In this document: piece by piece, positions 39,042 through 47,803 of the stretch
Layout of the letters: each line of letters opens with the position of its first letter
Numbering within the stretch: position 1 is the stretch's first letter
Source: Aliiruegeria sabulilitoris
Lineage (GTDB): Bacteria > Pseudomonadota > Alphaproteobacteria > Rhodobacterales > Rhodobacteraceae
Assembly (NCBI RefSeq): GCF_001558155.1
Contig: NZ_LOAS01000001.1
Location: 1-64,000, forward strand
Direction: 5' to 3'
DNA: 64,000 nt
Program-made: the position numbers and the translations under genes
Notes under the pieces: model-generated
The model's input: only the letters and a program-made list of their open reading frames with translations
Databases searched by the model: none
Told to the model about the DNA's origin: nothing

Positions 39042-39260
39042 CGTTTCAGGAAGTGCGAAATACCCGGGGCCGACCCGCTGCCTGAAACGGACAGAAACGC
39101 GATCTCCCCTCATCTGCTGCGGCCTTTCCGACGGCGGACCGCCAGGGCATCGAAGGCTTCCCGATTCATCATGAAGCGGTCGAAAGTTTGCCGCTCTATT
39201 TTACCGTTTGAATGATCGGTATATTTGTAATTTTGCAATCAGTTCCACGGCTCTGCGTTC

Positions 39261-39297
39261 AAAATTCCAAACATTTAGAGATGAAATCTCCAATTTT
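39261..39297. promoter_or_regulatory. Nested inverted repeat upstream of the class V aminotransferase
   Basis: GAGAT (39278-39282), GAA, ATCTC (39286-39290) forms an inner palindrome; AAAATT (39261-39266) pairs with AATTTT (39292-39297) outside it. The surrounding 39180-39310 is clearly AT-rich for this genome, so it probably holds the promoter and perhaps an operator. The regulator is unknown. Confidence 0.35.
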
Positions 39298-39338
39298 GTG
39301 GGCATTACTTTCAAGAAAGACCTTTCTGGAGCCGCCCC

Positions 39339-40802
39339 ATGACCGCCCTGACCGAGTTCCGCGATAACCTGAACCAGCCTGATCTTCTCGACGCATTGCG
39401 TCGAGGGTTGATCGGCGACGAAATCGCGTTCGAGACCCCTTTCGGAACGAAGAACCTCCTCTATGCCGACTATGTGGCCTCCGGCCGCGCCCTTCGGCAG
39501 GTGGAGGATTTCGTTATGGAAAAGGTGCTTCCCTTCTATGCCAACAGCCATACCGAGACATCCTTCTGCGGGATGACCATGACGCGCATGCGCGAAGAAG
39601 CGCGGAACACGATCGGCCGGCTCGTGAATGCCGATGACGAATGCCATGTGGTCTTTTGCGGATCGGGGGCGACGGCGGGTTTGAACCGGATCGCGCGCCT
39701 TCTCCGCATCGAGGAAGTTGTCGCGGCCGGGGAGCGGGTCGTGGTGCTGATCGGCCCGTATGAACACCACTCCAACATCCTTCCGTGGCGGGAGAGCGGT
39801 GCCGAACTGGTGACCATTCCGGAAAAGCCCGGTGGAGGCGTGGATCTCGACGCGCTCGAAACCGCGCTGATCGCGGCAGATGGGGCACGGCGTATCATCG
39901 GCTCCTTCTCTGCCGCGTCCAACGTTACCGGCATTCTCACCGATACCGACGCGGTGACGCGCCTTCTGAAAGCGTATGGCGCCCTAGCAATCTGGGACTA
40001 TGCCGGCGGCGCCCCATACCTGCCGATGGACATGTCGCCTGCGCCCGATTGCGCCAAGGACGCCATCGTCTTCTCTGCGCACAAGTTCCCGGGCGGCCCC
40101 GGGGCCTCGGGGGTCGCGGTGATCCGCGACACGGTGATCGCCCGCAGCACCCCCACGGCGCCCGGCGGCGGCACGGTCTGGTTCGTCTCGCCGTGGCGGA
40201 CCGACTATTCCGCCCATGTCGAGGAACGGGAGGAAGGCGGGACGCCAAATATCGTCGGCGACATCCGCGCGGCCCTTGTCATGTTGATCAAGGACGCCAT
40301 CGGCACGGAGGCCATTCTTCAACGCGATGCGGATCTGCGCGCGCGCGCGCTGGAGCGGCTCGGGACACATCCCTGCATCAACATTCTGGGACGTTTCGAA
40401 GAGGTGGACGCGCTGCCGATCTTCTCCTTCCAGGTGTCTGACTTGGCCGGCGAACCCGTGCATCCGCAGCTTTTCACGCGGATGCTGTCGGACATTCATG
40501 GTGTCCAGGTGCGCGGCGGCTGCGCCTGCGCCGGGCCCTATGCCCACGCGTTGCTAGACCTCGACGAGGCACGCTCCGAAGCGCTGTTCCAGCGTCTCAG
40601 CGCAGGGTACGAGCTTGAAAAGCCGGGCTGGGTGCGCCTGAATCTCAGCTATCTGCATAGCGACGAGCAGGTGGAGCGTATCCTCGGCGCGGTTACAGAG
40701 CTGGCAGAACGGTCCCGCGAGTTTGAGGCGGCCTATGACTGCGACCCGAAAACCGCTCATTTCACGGCAAAAGACCCGGCGCGGCTGCAAGGCGTCGCCT
40801 GA
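39339..40802 (+). CDS. Aminotransferase class V-fold PLP enzyme (cysteine desulfurase-like)
   Basis: A 487-residue PLP-dependent enzyme of the class V aminotransferase / NifS family. The PLP lysine lies in FSAHKFPGGPGASG, and DYAGGAPYLPMDM carries the aspartate that contacts the cofactor. Near the C-terminus RGGCACAGPYAH provides cysteines at the position of the desulfurase active-site loop. GGAG precedes the ATG. No Fe-S assembly genes adjoin it, and the length is longer than SufS or IscS (about 400), so it is more likely one of the uncharacterised NifS-like or selenocysteine-lyase-like enzymes; the substrate is not known. Confidence 0.85.
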   Translation: MTALTEFRDNLNQPDLLDALRRGLIGDEIAFETPFGTKNLLYADYVASGRALRQVEDFVMEKVLPFYANSHTETSFCGMTMTRMREEARNTIGRLVNADDECHVVFCGSGATAGLNRIARLLRIEEVVAAGERVVVLIGPYEHHSNILPWRESGAELVTIPEKPGGGVDLDALETALIAADGARRIIGSFSAASNVTGILTDTDAVTRLLKAYGALAIWDYAGGAPYLPMDMSPAPDCAKDAIVFSAHKFPGGPGASGVAVIRDTVIARSTPTAPGGGTVWFVSPWRTDYSAHVEEREEGGTPNIVGDIRAALVMLIKDAIGTEAILQRDADLRARALERLGTHPCINILGRFEEVDALPIFSFQVSDLAGEPVHPQLFTRMLSDIHGVQVRGGCACAGPYAHALLDLDEARSEALFQRLSAGYELEKPGWVRLNLSYLHSDEQVERILGAVTELAERSREFEAAYDCDPKTAHFTAKDPARLQGVA

Positions 40803-41196
40803 CCTCTCCCCGACATGTGACCAACAGGCGAGCAGCCCAGCCCGGCTGAGCGCCAGCGGTCTGCCACGATTTTCAGTGATCCGGGCAACGGCGGTCAGCC
40901 GAATGAACCGAGACAGCGATGGCCTCGGTCGCCTGAACCGGTTGGGGCCGGTCGAAAGCTGAAAGTACGGCGAAATTGGCCACATCCAGGTTTGCGAACG
41001 GAGCGACCACCCGTCAGAAACGGACGTGGCTGATAAAGCTTGGCATCGGGTCGACCGGCGCAAAACTTGCGATACAAGGCGAACCTGTTAGCCTGTCCCA
41101 ATACCCAACGCGATTTGCACGACCATCGAAGCGGCTCCCGCTATCGACAGTGAGACCGCATTTTCATTCACGCCGAACAAATTCCAGGGGGAAGAA
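40803..41196. other. Intergenic region before the UspA-like gene
   Basis: 394 nt with no credible gene on either strand; short open frames here are random in composition. It should contain the promoter of the usp-BCCT pair. No clear operator or terminator is seen. Confidence 0.5.
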
Positions 41197-41613
41197 ATGT
41201 TCTCGAAGATCATGGTTCCGGTGGATCTGGCACATCAGGACAAATTGACCAAATCTCTCGAATGCGCTGCCGAATTGGCGCGTCATTTCGACATCCCGGT
41301 CGTCTATGCGGGTGTCACCGGCACCGCTCCTGGCGTAACAGGCCATACGCCCGAGGAATTCACGCGCCACCTCGCGGAGTTCGCCGCTGCACAGGGAGAA
41401 AGCGCAGGAATATCAACCGCGCACCATGCGATCATCAGCCATGATCCGCGGGTCGAACTCGACGCGAAACTGGTTCGCGCCGCAGAAGAAATCGGTGCCG
41501 ATCTCATCGTGCTGGAAGGACATGTTCCGAACGTTCTGGATCATTTCCTGCCATCCGACGGCGGCATCGTCGCCAAACTCGCCAAGGCCACCGTCATGGT
41601 CGTACGCAACTGA
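41197..41613 (+). CDS. Universal stress protein UspA-like
   Basis: A 138-residue protein with the UspA fold (MFSKIMVPVDLA start, central hydrophobic strands, LIVLEGH, VMVVRN end). The usual nucleotide-binding motif G-x2-G-x9-G-S/T is altered here: after LIVLEGHVPNVLDHFLPSD there is no second glycine in place, so ATP binding may be lost or changed. GGGGGAAG precedes the ATG. It lies 24 nt before a BCCT transporter, and USPs next to compatible-solute transporters can regulate them (as TeaD with TeaABC in Halomonas), so a regulatory role in osmolyte transport is a reasonable inference. Confidence 0.88.
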   Translation: MFSKIMVPVDLAHQDKLTKSLECAAELARHFDIPVVYAGVTGTAPGVTGHTPEEFTRHLAEFAAAQGESAGISTAHHAIISHDPRVELDAKLVRAAEEIGADLIVLEGHVPNVLDHFLPSDGGIVAKLAKATVMVVRN

Positions 41614-41637
41614 ACGGAACAAACCGGAGAATACGCC

Positions 41638-43308
41638 ATGAGCGATGTAACAACGGACCAGGGCATTCCCGAACCGGAGGGGCACACCGAGGTCATCGAC
41701 ACCGATTTCGAGATCGGCCAGGACAATGTGGAAGGCACCGTCGGCCCCTTCGGCTTCGATGTGCACAACCCGGTCTTCCTGATCTCTGGCCTCACGATCG
41801 TTGCCTTTGTCTTCTACACGCTGGTGTTCCAGGAGCAGGCGACCGCCGCGTTCGGTGCGCTGCGGCCCTGGCTGACTGGCACTTTTGACTGGGTCTTCCT
41901 GACCTCGGCCAATATCTTCGTCCTTTTCTGCCTGTTCCTGATCGTGAGCCCCTGGGGCAGCGTGCGGCTCGGCGGCGCGGACGCGGTGCCGGACTATTCC
42001 TATTCCGGATGGTTCGCGATGCTGTTTGCCGCCGGCATGGGCATCGGGCTGATGTTCTTCGGGGTTCTGGAGCCGGTCTACCACATGGCGATCTCGCAGC
42101 CGCTCGGCGTGCCCTCGCCCTTCGCCGAGGACGGAACGATCATCGAAGCCAATGTCGAAGCGGCCAAGCGCATGGGGCTCGCGTCGACGATCTATCACTG
42201 GGGGCTGCATCCCTGGGCGATCTATGCCGTGGTGGCGCTGGCGCTGGCGCTGTTCAGCTTCAACAAGGGCCTTCCGCTGACCATCCGCTCCGCCTTCTAC
42301 CCGATTTTCGGTGATCGCGTCTGGGGCTGGACCGGCCATGTCATCGACATTCTCGCGGTCTTCGCCACGCTCTTCGGGCTTGCCACCTCGCTCGGTTTCG
42401 GTGCGCAACAGGCCAATGCCGGGCTTGAGCATGTTTTCGGCATCGCCAACAACGCCAATGTCCAGGTTGTCCTAATCACCGTCATTACCGGCATTGCGCT
42501 GGTCTCGGTTGTGCGCGGGCTGGATGGCGGCGTGAAGGTGCTCTCGGAGATCAACATGGTACTGGCCGCTCTGCTGTTGCTCTTCGTCCTGCTGGCCGGG
42601 CCGACAATGGTGATCTTCTCCGATTTCTTCGCCGGGCTTGGCACCTACGCAACCGAGATCATCGCGCTCTCCAACCCGATCGGCCGGGAGGATACCGGCT
42701 ACTTGCAGGGCTGGACCTCCTTCTACTGGGCATGGTGGGTGAGCTGGTCGCCCTTTGTCGGCATGTTCATCGCCCGGGTCAGCCGTGGGCGCACGGTACG
42801 CGAATTCATCATCTGCGTACTGATCATCCCAAGCCTTGTCTGCGTGCTCTGGATGGCTGTCTTCGGTGGCGTGGCAATCGACCAGGTCCTGTCCGATCCA
42901 ACGACAAGCGCGGTCAAGGCACAAGTGATCGACAGCTACAACCCGCCGATCTCGCTCTTCGCCATGCTGGAAGGGCTGCCGCTGGCCTCGATCACCTCCA
43001 CCCTCGGGATCGTTCTGGTGATCGTCTTCTTCGTCACCTCGTCGGATTCCGGCAGCCTCGTGATCGACACGATCACCGCCGGCGGTAAGATCGACGCTCC
43101 GTTGCCGCAACGGGTCTTCTGGTGCACCTTCGAGGGTGCCGTGGCGATCGTGCTGCTGCTGGGCGGCGGGCTCTCGGCGCTTCAGGCCATGGTGATCTCC
43201 ACCGGGCTGCCCTTCACCTTCGTCCTGCTTCTCATGTGCGTGGCAATCGTCAAGGGGCTCGCGGCCGAGAAGAATGCCGTTCCGCCGACCTCGGGCGGAG
43301 GCTCGTAG
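41638..43308 (+). CDS. BCCT-family transporter (betaine/choline/carnitine type)
   Basis: A secondary transporter of the BCCT family, 556 residues with about twelve predicted membrane spans, taking up quaternary ammonium compatible solutes or methylated sulfur compounds. The family segment AGMGIGLMFFGVLEPVYH is present, and the tryptophan-rich segment TSFYWAWWVSWSPFVGMFIARVSRGRT (in two halves) is the substrate-site hallmark. The N-terminus is an acidic cytosolic tail of about 45 residues. The last helix region ends at a short polar tail. Substrate (betaine, choline, DMSP or other) cannot be assigned. It is co-transcribed with the UspA-like gene and ends at a clear terminator. Confidence 0.95.
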   Translation: MSDVTTDQGIPEPEGHTEVIDTDFEIGQDNVEGTVGPFGFDVHNPVFLISGLTIVAFVFYTLVFQEQATAAFGALRPWLTGTFDWVFLTSANIFVLFCLFLIVSPWGSVRLGGADAVPDYSYSGWFAMLFAAGMGIGLMFFGVLEPVYHMAISQPLGVPSPFAEDGTIIEANVEAAKRMGLASTIYHWGLHPWAIYAVVALALALFSFNKGLPLTIRSAFYPIFGDRVWGWTGHVIDILAVFATLFGLATSLGFGAQQANAGLEHVFGIANNANVQVVLITVITGIALVSVVRGLDGGVKVLSEINMVLAALLLLFVLLAGPTMVIFSDFFAGLGTYATEIIALSNPIGREDTGYLQGWTSFYWAWWVSWSPFVGMFIARVSRGRTVREFIICVLIIPSLVCVLWMAVFGGVAIDQVLSDPTTSAVKAQVIDSYNPPISLFAMLEGLPLASITSTLGIVLVIVFFVTSSDSGSLVIDTITAGGKIDAPLPQRVFWCTFEGAVAIVLLLGGGLSALQAMVISTGLPFTFVLLLMCVAIVKGLAAEKNAVPPTSGGGS

Positions 43309-43332
43309 GCCTCCACGACGACACCGAGTGAC

Positions 43333-43362
43333 AAACGCGCCCTTCGAAAGAGGGCGCGTTTT
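43333..43362 (+). terminator. Terminator after the BCCT transporter
   Basis: AAACGCGCCCT (43333-43343) pairs with AGGGCGCGTTT (43351-43361) around TCGAAAG, with the T run overlapping the stem end. It separates the transporter from the thiamine operon leader. Confidence 0.88.
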
Positions 43363-43440
43363 GAGTCGTGGCAGCGGCTTGCCGGCATTGCGCCGCCTGC
43401 GCTCTCTTGCTGCGGAGCGCCGTTTGATCTATCCAGATCC

Positions 43441-43520
43441 CACCTCGGGGTGCTGAGAAGCTGAGATGCGTTACGCGAACCCGTTGAACCTGAACCGGTT
43501 AGAACCGGCGGAGGGAAGGC
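43441..43520 (+). promoter_or_regulatory. TPP riboswitch (THI element)
   Basis: The leader of thiBPQ carries the conserved THI-box elements: CTCGGGGTGCT, then GCTGAGATG, and ACCCGTTGAACCTGAACCGG followed by GGCGGAGGGAA. This is the TPP-binding aptamer, which lowers expression of thiamine transport when thiamine pyrophosphate is abundant. It lies about 55 nt before the thiB start and is followed by a hairpin that can hide the ribosome binding site. Confidence 0.95.
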
Positions 43521-43542
43521 TGACGCCCTAAAGGTGACCAAC

Positions 43543-43571
43543 CAAACTCCGCCCCCAACCCAAGGAGTTTG
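43543..43571 (+). promoter_or_regulatory. Ribosome-binding-site sequestering hairpin of thiB
   Basis: CAAACTCC (43543-43550) pairs with GGAGTTTG (43564-43571), which contains the thiB Shine-Dalgarno AAGGAG (43562-43567); ATG is at 43574. This makes translational sequestration the likely expression platform of the TPP riboswitch. Confidence 0.75.
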
Positions 43572-43573
43572 CC

Positions 43574-44554
43574 ATGAAGGCGCTTCCTCTTGTTGCGGGC
43601 CTGATGATCGCCACCTCTGCGGTGGCCGAAACACCCGTCCTGACTGTCTATGCCCCCGATTATTTCGCCTCCGAATGGGGGCCGGGCCCCGGCATCGAAG
43701 CCGCGTTCGAGGCGCGCTGCGGCTGCGACCTTGTCTACAAGACCGGCGAGCTGTTGCCGCGCCTGTTGCTGGAGGGCGCGCGGACGGAGGCAGATGTCGC
43801 CATCGGGTTGAATTCAGACATCACCAAGAAGGCGCGCGACAGCGGGCTCTTCGCGCCGCATGGGCTGGATCTCTCGACGCTCACCCTGCCGGTCGAGTGG
43901 ACGGACGACACCTTCCTGCCGTTCAACTATTCCCACACGGCCTTCATCTATGACAACACCAAGGTCACTGAGCCGCCGGCGAGTTTCGACGCCTTGCTGG
44001 AAGCGCCCGATGATTTGCGGCTGGTGATTCAGGACCCGCGCAGCTCGGTCTCGGGCCTCGCACTCGTGCTCTGGGTCAATCATGTCTATGGCGACAAGGC
44101 TGCGGAGGCCTGGTCGAAGCTCGCGCCCAAGATCGTCACCGTCACCAAGGGCTGGTCGGAGGCTTATGGCATGTTCACCGATGGCGAGGCGGACATGGTG
44201 CTGAGCTTCACCTCCTCGCCGGCCTATCACATCGTGGCCGAGGACGACCTGAGCAAATCGGCGGCGATCTTCCCCGAAGGCCATTATTTCATGGTCGAGC
44301 TGGCCGCCAAGCTGGCCGGGACGGACAACCCCGATCTGGCCGACCAGTTCATGGCCTTCATCCTGACCGAGGAATTCCAGTCCATGATCCCGACCTCCAA
44401 CTGGTCCTTCCCGGCGGCGCTGCCCAAGGAGAAATGGCCGGAAGGTTTCCAGACCCTGCCAGTGCCCGAAAAGGTCCTGTTCTACAGCGAGGACGAAGCC
44501 GCGGCGATGCGGGACGAGGCTGTCGAGGCATGGCGCAGCGCGCTCTCCCAATAA
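43574..44554 (+). CDS. thiB: Thiamine ABC transporter substrate-binding protein
   Basis: Periplasmic binding protein that delivers thiamine (or TPP) to ThiPQ. The 326 residues begin with a signal peptide (MKALPLVAGLMIATSAVAETP, cleavage about 19), followed by the ThiB-type core VYAPDYFASEWGPGPGIEAAFEARCGCDL and LPFNYSHTAFIYD. AAGGAG lies 6 nt before the ATG, within a hairpin under riboswitch control. Its 3' end overlaps thiP by 25 nt. Placement behind a TPP riboswitch and before thiP and thiQ makes the identity secure. Confidence 0.95.
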   Translation: MKALPLVAGLMIATSAVAETPVLTVYAPDYFASEWGPGPGIEAAFEARCGCDLVYKTGELLPRLLLEGARTEADVAIGLNSDITKKARDSGLFAPHGLDLSTLTLPVEWTDDTFLPFNYSHTAFIYDNTKVTEPPASFDALLEAPDDLRLVIQDPRSSVSGLALVLWVNHVYGDKAAEAWSKLAPKIVTVTKGWSEAYGMFTDGEADMVLSFTSSPAYHIVAEDDLSKSAAIFPEGHYFMVELAAKLAGTDNPDLADQFMAFILTEEFQSMIPTSNWSFPAALPKEKWPEGFQTLPVPEKVLFYSEDEAAAMRDEAVEAWRSALSQ

Positions 44555-46038
44555 CAACGGCGCTGCTTGTCGCGGGGATGGTCATCCTCCCCGTGACGGC
44601 GGTGCTGTGGCGTGGCGGTGGCCCGGGGGCGCTCGGGCCGGCGGAATGGGCGGCGCTGCGCTTCACGCTCTGGCAAGCGGCGGTTTCCGCCGCACTGTCG
44701 GTCGCGCTGGCCGTGCCGGTGGCGCGCGGGCTGGCACGCCGGGATTTTCCCGGCCGCGGCACTCTCATCGCGCTGATGGGGGCCCCCTTCATCCTGCCGG
44801 TGATCGTGGCGATCCTCGGGCTGCTGGCCGTCTTTGGCGGCAGCGGGCTGGTCAACCGGGTCGGCGCCCCACTGGGCGCACCCCGGCTGGATATCTATGG
44901 CTATCACGGCGTGATCCTCGCGCATGTCTTCTTCAACCTGCCGCTCGCGGTGCGGCTGCTGCTGCAAGGTTGGCTGGACATCCCGGCCGAGCGCTTCCGC
45001 CTGGCCGCCGCGCTCGATGCGCCGATCTGGCGCGTGCTCGAATGGCCGATGCTGCGGCGGGTCTGCCCCGGCGCCTTCGCGGTGATCTTCGTTATCTGCC
45101 TCGGCTCCTTTGCCGTGGCGCTCACGCTTGGCGGCGGGCCGAGAGCGACAACGGTGGAGCTTGCCATCTACCAGGCCTTTCGCTTCGATTTCGACCTTGG
45201 CAAGGCCGCGACTCTGGCCGCGTTACAACTGGTGCTGGGCCTGGCCGCCGGAGCCTTCGCGCTGCGGGTCGCCCCAAGCGGTGGCTTCGGGATCGGCCTC
45301 GACCGACAGCGCGACCGCTGGGACGGGGCAACGCCCATGGCGCGGGCTGCCGATGGGCTTTGGATCACCTTCGCCGCCGCCTTCCTTCTGCTTCCGTTAC
45401 TGTCCGTCGCGGTCGCAGGTTTGCCGGGCCTCGCCCAGATGCCGGCCGAGGTCTGGAGCGCGGCGGCGCGCTCGCTGGCGCTGGCGCTCGGGGCAACGAC
45501 GCTGACACTCGCGCTCGCGCTGCCGCTTCTGACCGCGCCGGGGGAGACCGCCGCGCTGCTGGGCATCGCGGTCTCGGGGCTGGTGCTGGGAACGGGCTAT
45601 TTCCTGCTGTTGCAGCCACTCATACGGCCGGGCGATGTTGCGCTGCCGGTCACGATGCTGGTCAATGCGCTCATGGCGCTGCCCTTCGTCATCCGCATTC
45701 TGCGCCCCGGGCTGGAAAGCGCGCGGGCCGATTGCGGGCGCCTTGCCGCCGCGCTCGGGCTGAGCGGCTGGAGGCTCTGGCGGATCGTCTACCTGCCGCG
45801 CCTGCGCCGCCCGCTCGGCTTTGCCGCCGGACTGACGGCGGCGCTCTCCATGGGGGATCTCGGGGTGATCACGCTCTTTGCCGATGGGGACAACGCCACC
45901 CTGCCGCTGCAAATCTACCGTCTGATGGGAAGCTACCAGATGGAGGCGGCCCGCGCGGCGGCGCTGCTCCTTCTGGTCCTCAGCCTCGGCCTGTTCTGGG
46001 GCTTCGACCGCGGAGGGCGCGCAAATGCTGCAGCTTGA
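44530..46038 (+). CDS. thiP: Thiamine ABC transporter permease
   Basis: Inner-membrane permease of the thiamine importer, 502 residues, formed by two fused permease halves as in ThiP; each half has about six spans and an EAA-type loop (AAALDAPIWRVLEWPMLRR, and later AAALGLSGWRLWRIVYLPRLRR). The start at 44530 (MAQRALPITTALLV) is preferred to an in-frame start at 44434, which would overlap thiB by more and give a non-hydrophobic N-terminus. It overlaps thiB by 25 nt and thiQ by 14 nt, so the three are translationally coupled. Confidence 0.94.
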   Translation: MAQRALPITTALLVAGMVILPVTAVLWRGGGPGALGPAEWAALRFTLWQAAVSAALSVALAVPVARGLARRDFPGRGTLIALMGAPFILPVIVAILGLLAVFGGSGLVNRVGAPLGAPRLDIYGYHGVILAHVFFNLPLAVRLLLQGWLDIPAERFRLAAALDAPIWRVLEWPMLRRVCPGAFAVIFVICLGSFAVALTLGGGPRATTVELAIYQAFRFDFDLGKAATLAALQLVLGLAAGAFALRVAPSGGFGIGLDRQRDRWDGATPMARAADGLWITFAAAFLLLPLLSVAVAGLPGLAQMPAEVWSAAARSLALALGATTLTLALALPLLTAPGETAALLGIAVSGLVLGTGYFLLLQPLIRPGDVALPVTMLVNALMALPFVIRILRPGLESARADCGRLAAALGLSGWRLWRIVYLPRLRRPLGFAAGLTAALSMGDLGVITLFADGDNATLPLQIYRLMGSYQMEAARAAALLLLVLSLGLFWGFDRGGRANAAA

Positions 46039-46717
46039 CCAACTCACCGTTCGGCAAGGCGCCTTCGAGCTTGTTGCCGATGTCACGATGCGCGCCCCCA
46101 TCACCGCCCTTGTCGGCCCCTCGGGCGCCGGAAAGTCCACCCTTCTCAACGTGATCGCCGGATTCATTCCACCCAATTCCGGGCGTGCCCTTTGGCGCGG
46201 ACAGGATGTCACCGCCCTGCCCCCGGCAAAGCGCCCGGTTGCAATGCTGTTTCAGGACAATAACCTGTTTGCGCATCTGGACATTGGCCGGAACCTCGCC
46301 CTTGCCCTGACCCGCAAGCGCCCGACCTCGGCAGAGCGCTCCCAGATCGCCGAGGCACTCGCCCGCGTCGGGTTGCCGGATGTCGAAGCCCGCAAACCGT
46401 CCGAGCTGTCGGGCGGGCAGCAAAGCCGGGTGGCGCTGGCGCGGGTACTGCTTCAGGCGCGCCCGCTGATGCTTCTGGACGAGCCTTTCGCCGCGCTCGG
46501 CCCCGCGCTCAAACACGAGATGCTCGACCTCGTGGCCGAAGTCGCCTCGGAGAAGAACCTGCAAGTGATCATGGTCTCGCATGATCCGCAGGATGCCGCC
46601 CGGATCGCATCGGAGGCCGCCGTCGTCGCCGAAGGGACAGTGGCCCCGCCGATACCGACGCAGGCCCTTCTGCGCGATCCGCCACCCGCATTGGCCCGCT
46701 ATCTCGGAACGGGATGA
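46025..46717 (+). CDS. thiQ: Thiamine ABC transporter ATP-binding protein
   Basis: ATPase that powers ThiP, 230 residues. Walker A GPSGAGKS lies at 31-38, the signature LSGGQQSRVALARVLLQ in the middle and Walker B LMLLDEPFAALGP just after, with the switch histidine in VSHDPQDAARIA. The Q-loop is LFQDNNLF. Size is typical of ThiQ (about 230). It ends the thiBPQ operon, whose stop is 18 nt from the convergent DUF1513 gene. Confidence 0.95.
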   Translation: MLQLDQLTVRQGAFELVADVTMRAPITALVGPSGAGKSTLLNVIAGFIPPNSGRALWRGQDVTALPPAKRPVAMLFQDNNLFAHLDIGRNLALALTRKRPTSAERSQIAEALARVGLPDVEARKPSELSGGQQSRVALARVLLQARPLMLLDEPFAALGPALKHEMLDLVAEVASEKNLQVIMVSHDPQDAARIASEAAVVAEGTVAPPIPTQALLRDPPPALARYLGTG

Positions 46718-46735
46718 GGCCCGACCAACCGGCCT

Positions 46736-47800
46736 TCAGGATACCCGGACGAGGTGATTGTCCCAGGACCATTCACCGTCAACCGGCAATTCGACCGTCC
46801 GTCCTTGCTCCCAACGGACCAGCCCGCCTGCACAGGTGATCAGGAATCCCCCCGGCGCCTTGGCCACGCCGCTGGCAACCGGTAGCGAGGAGGCCTCCAA
46901 CGGTCTGCCATCGCCGTCGAGAAACAGAACGTGATCCCCCTTCGGTCCGGTCACGGCAATTCGATCCCCATCCGCGGAAGCCGAGATCGAGCCGGCATAC
47001 TGCTTGAGCCGGGCCGTGTCGGGATGGGACAGGAATTCGTACCCGCCGCCCGGCGCAAAGCGCGCGACGAGCGGGACAGCCCGGCCAGGAGCTCCCTGCC
47101 ATTGCAAGGCGGCGATGACGTTGCCCTGCCCGTCCGTGTCGATATGCCGGATCGAGTTCTGACGCATGTCACCGGGGAATTCCGTCGTCTCCAGGATCTC
47201 GCTGCTCTCCGACAGGATCGACAGGTTGGTCTGCATCGTCGGGATGTTCAGCTTGGCGCGCTGGAAATCGGGATGGGTCTGGATGCCGCCATTGGCCACC
47301 GCGAAACGGCCATCCCGCAACCGGATGATCTCGTGCGGACCGAGCCCGCCAGAAGGAAAATCGCCCACGCGCAGGTAGCCGAGTTCGACATCCCAGACAC
47401 CGATCCGTCCTTCGGGCACGTCAAAGGCGTTTTCCGTGGTGAGAAGGTGACGTCCATCTGCGGTAAAGGCGCCATGACCATAGAAATGCGAGCCTTCTGG
47501 CGTGCTCAGCCGCGCGATCTCCCGGCCAGTGCCGCAATCCAGAACCAGCGCGAAATTGCCCGGACGGCGGGCGAATGCGACGGCCTCGGCCCGGAAGGGA
47601 TGGGCGGCGGCGGCATGGCCGCGGCTCGGCAGAGGCAGCGTGAAGCGGATTTCGCCGGAGATCGACACCCCCACAAGCCAGGTCGAATTATCCGGCCGGT
47701 TGCCGGCGGTCAGGTAGAGGGAGCTGCCGATATCGGCCCAGCCGAGCTTGGCCGAGGCGATGCCCGCGCCGGCCCCGATCAGGAAATGCCGTCTCTTCAT
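46736..47800 (-). CDS. DUF1513 protein with Tat-type signal
   Basis: A 354-residue periplasmic protein of the DUF1513 family. The N-terminus MKRRHFLIGAGAGIASAKLGWA is a twin-arginine signal (RRHFLIG). The body has repeated beta-propeller-like segments such as GHAAAAHPFRAEAVAFARRPG, FYGHGAFTADGRHLLTTEN and GLGPHEIIRLRDGRFAVANGGIQTHPDF (the last is split by the motif GLGPHE). The family typically accompanies imelysins and di-heme oxidoreductases in iron-related operons. It starts 3 nt after the second imelysin gene and is the last gene of that operon. Biochemical role is not known. Confidence 0.9.
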   Translation of the reverse strand: MKRRHFLIGAGAGIASAKLGWADIGSSLYLTAGNRPDNSTWLVGVSISGEIRFTLPLPSRGHAAAAHPFRAEAVAFARRPGNFALVLDCGTGREIARLSTPEGSHFYGHGAFTADGRHLLTTENAFDVPEGRIGVWDVELGYLRVGDFPSGGLGPHEIIRLRDGRFAVANGGIQTHPDFQRAKLNIPTMQTNLSILSESSEILETTEFPGDMRQNSIRHIDTDGQGNVIAALQWQGAPGRAVPLVARFAPGGGYEFLSHPDTARLKQYAGSISASADGDRIAVTGPKGDHVLFLDGDGRPLEASSLPVASGVAKAPGGFLITCAGGLVRWEQGRTVELPVDGEWSWDNHLVRVS

Positions 47801-47803
47801 CGT

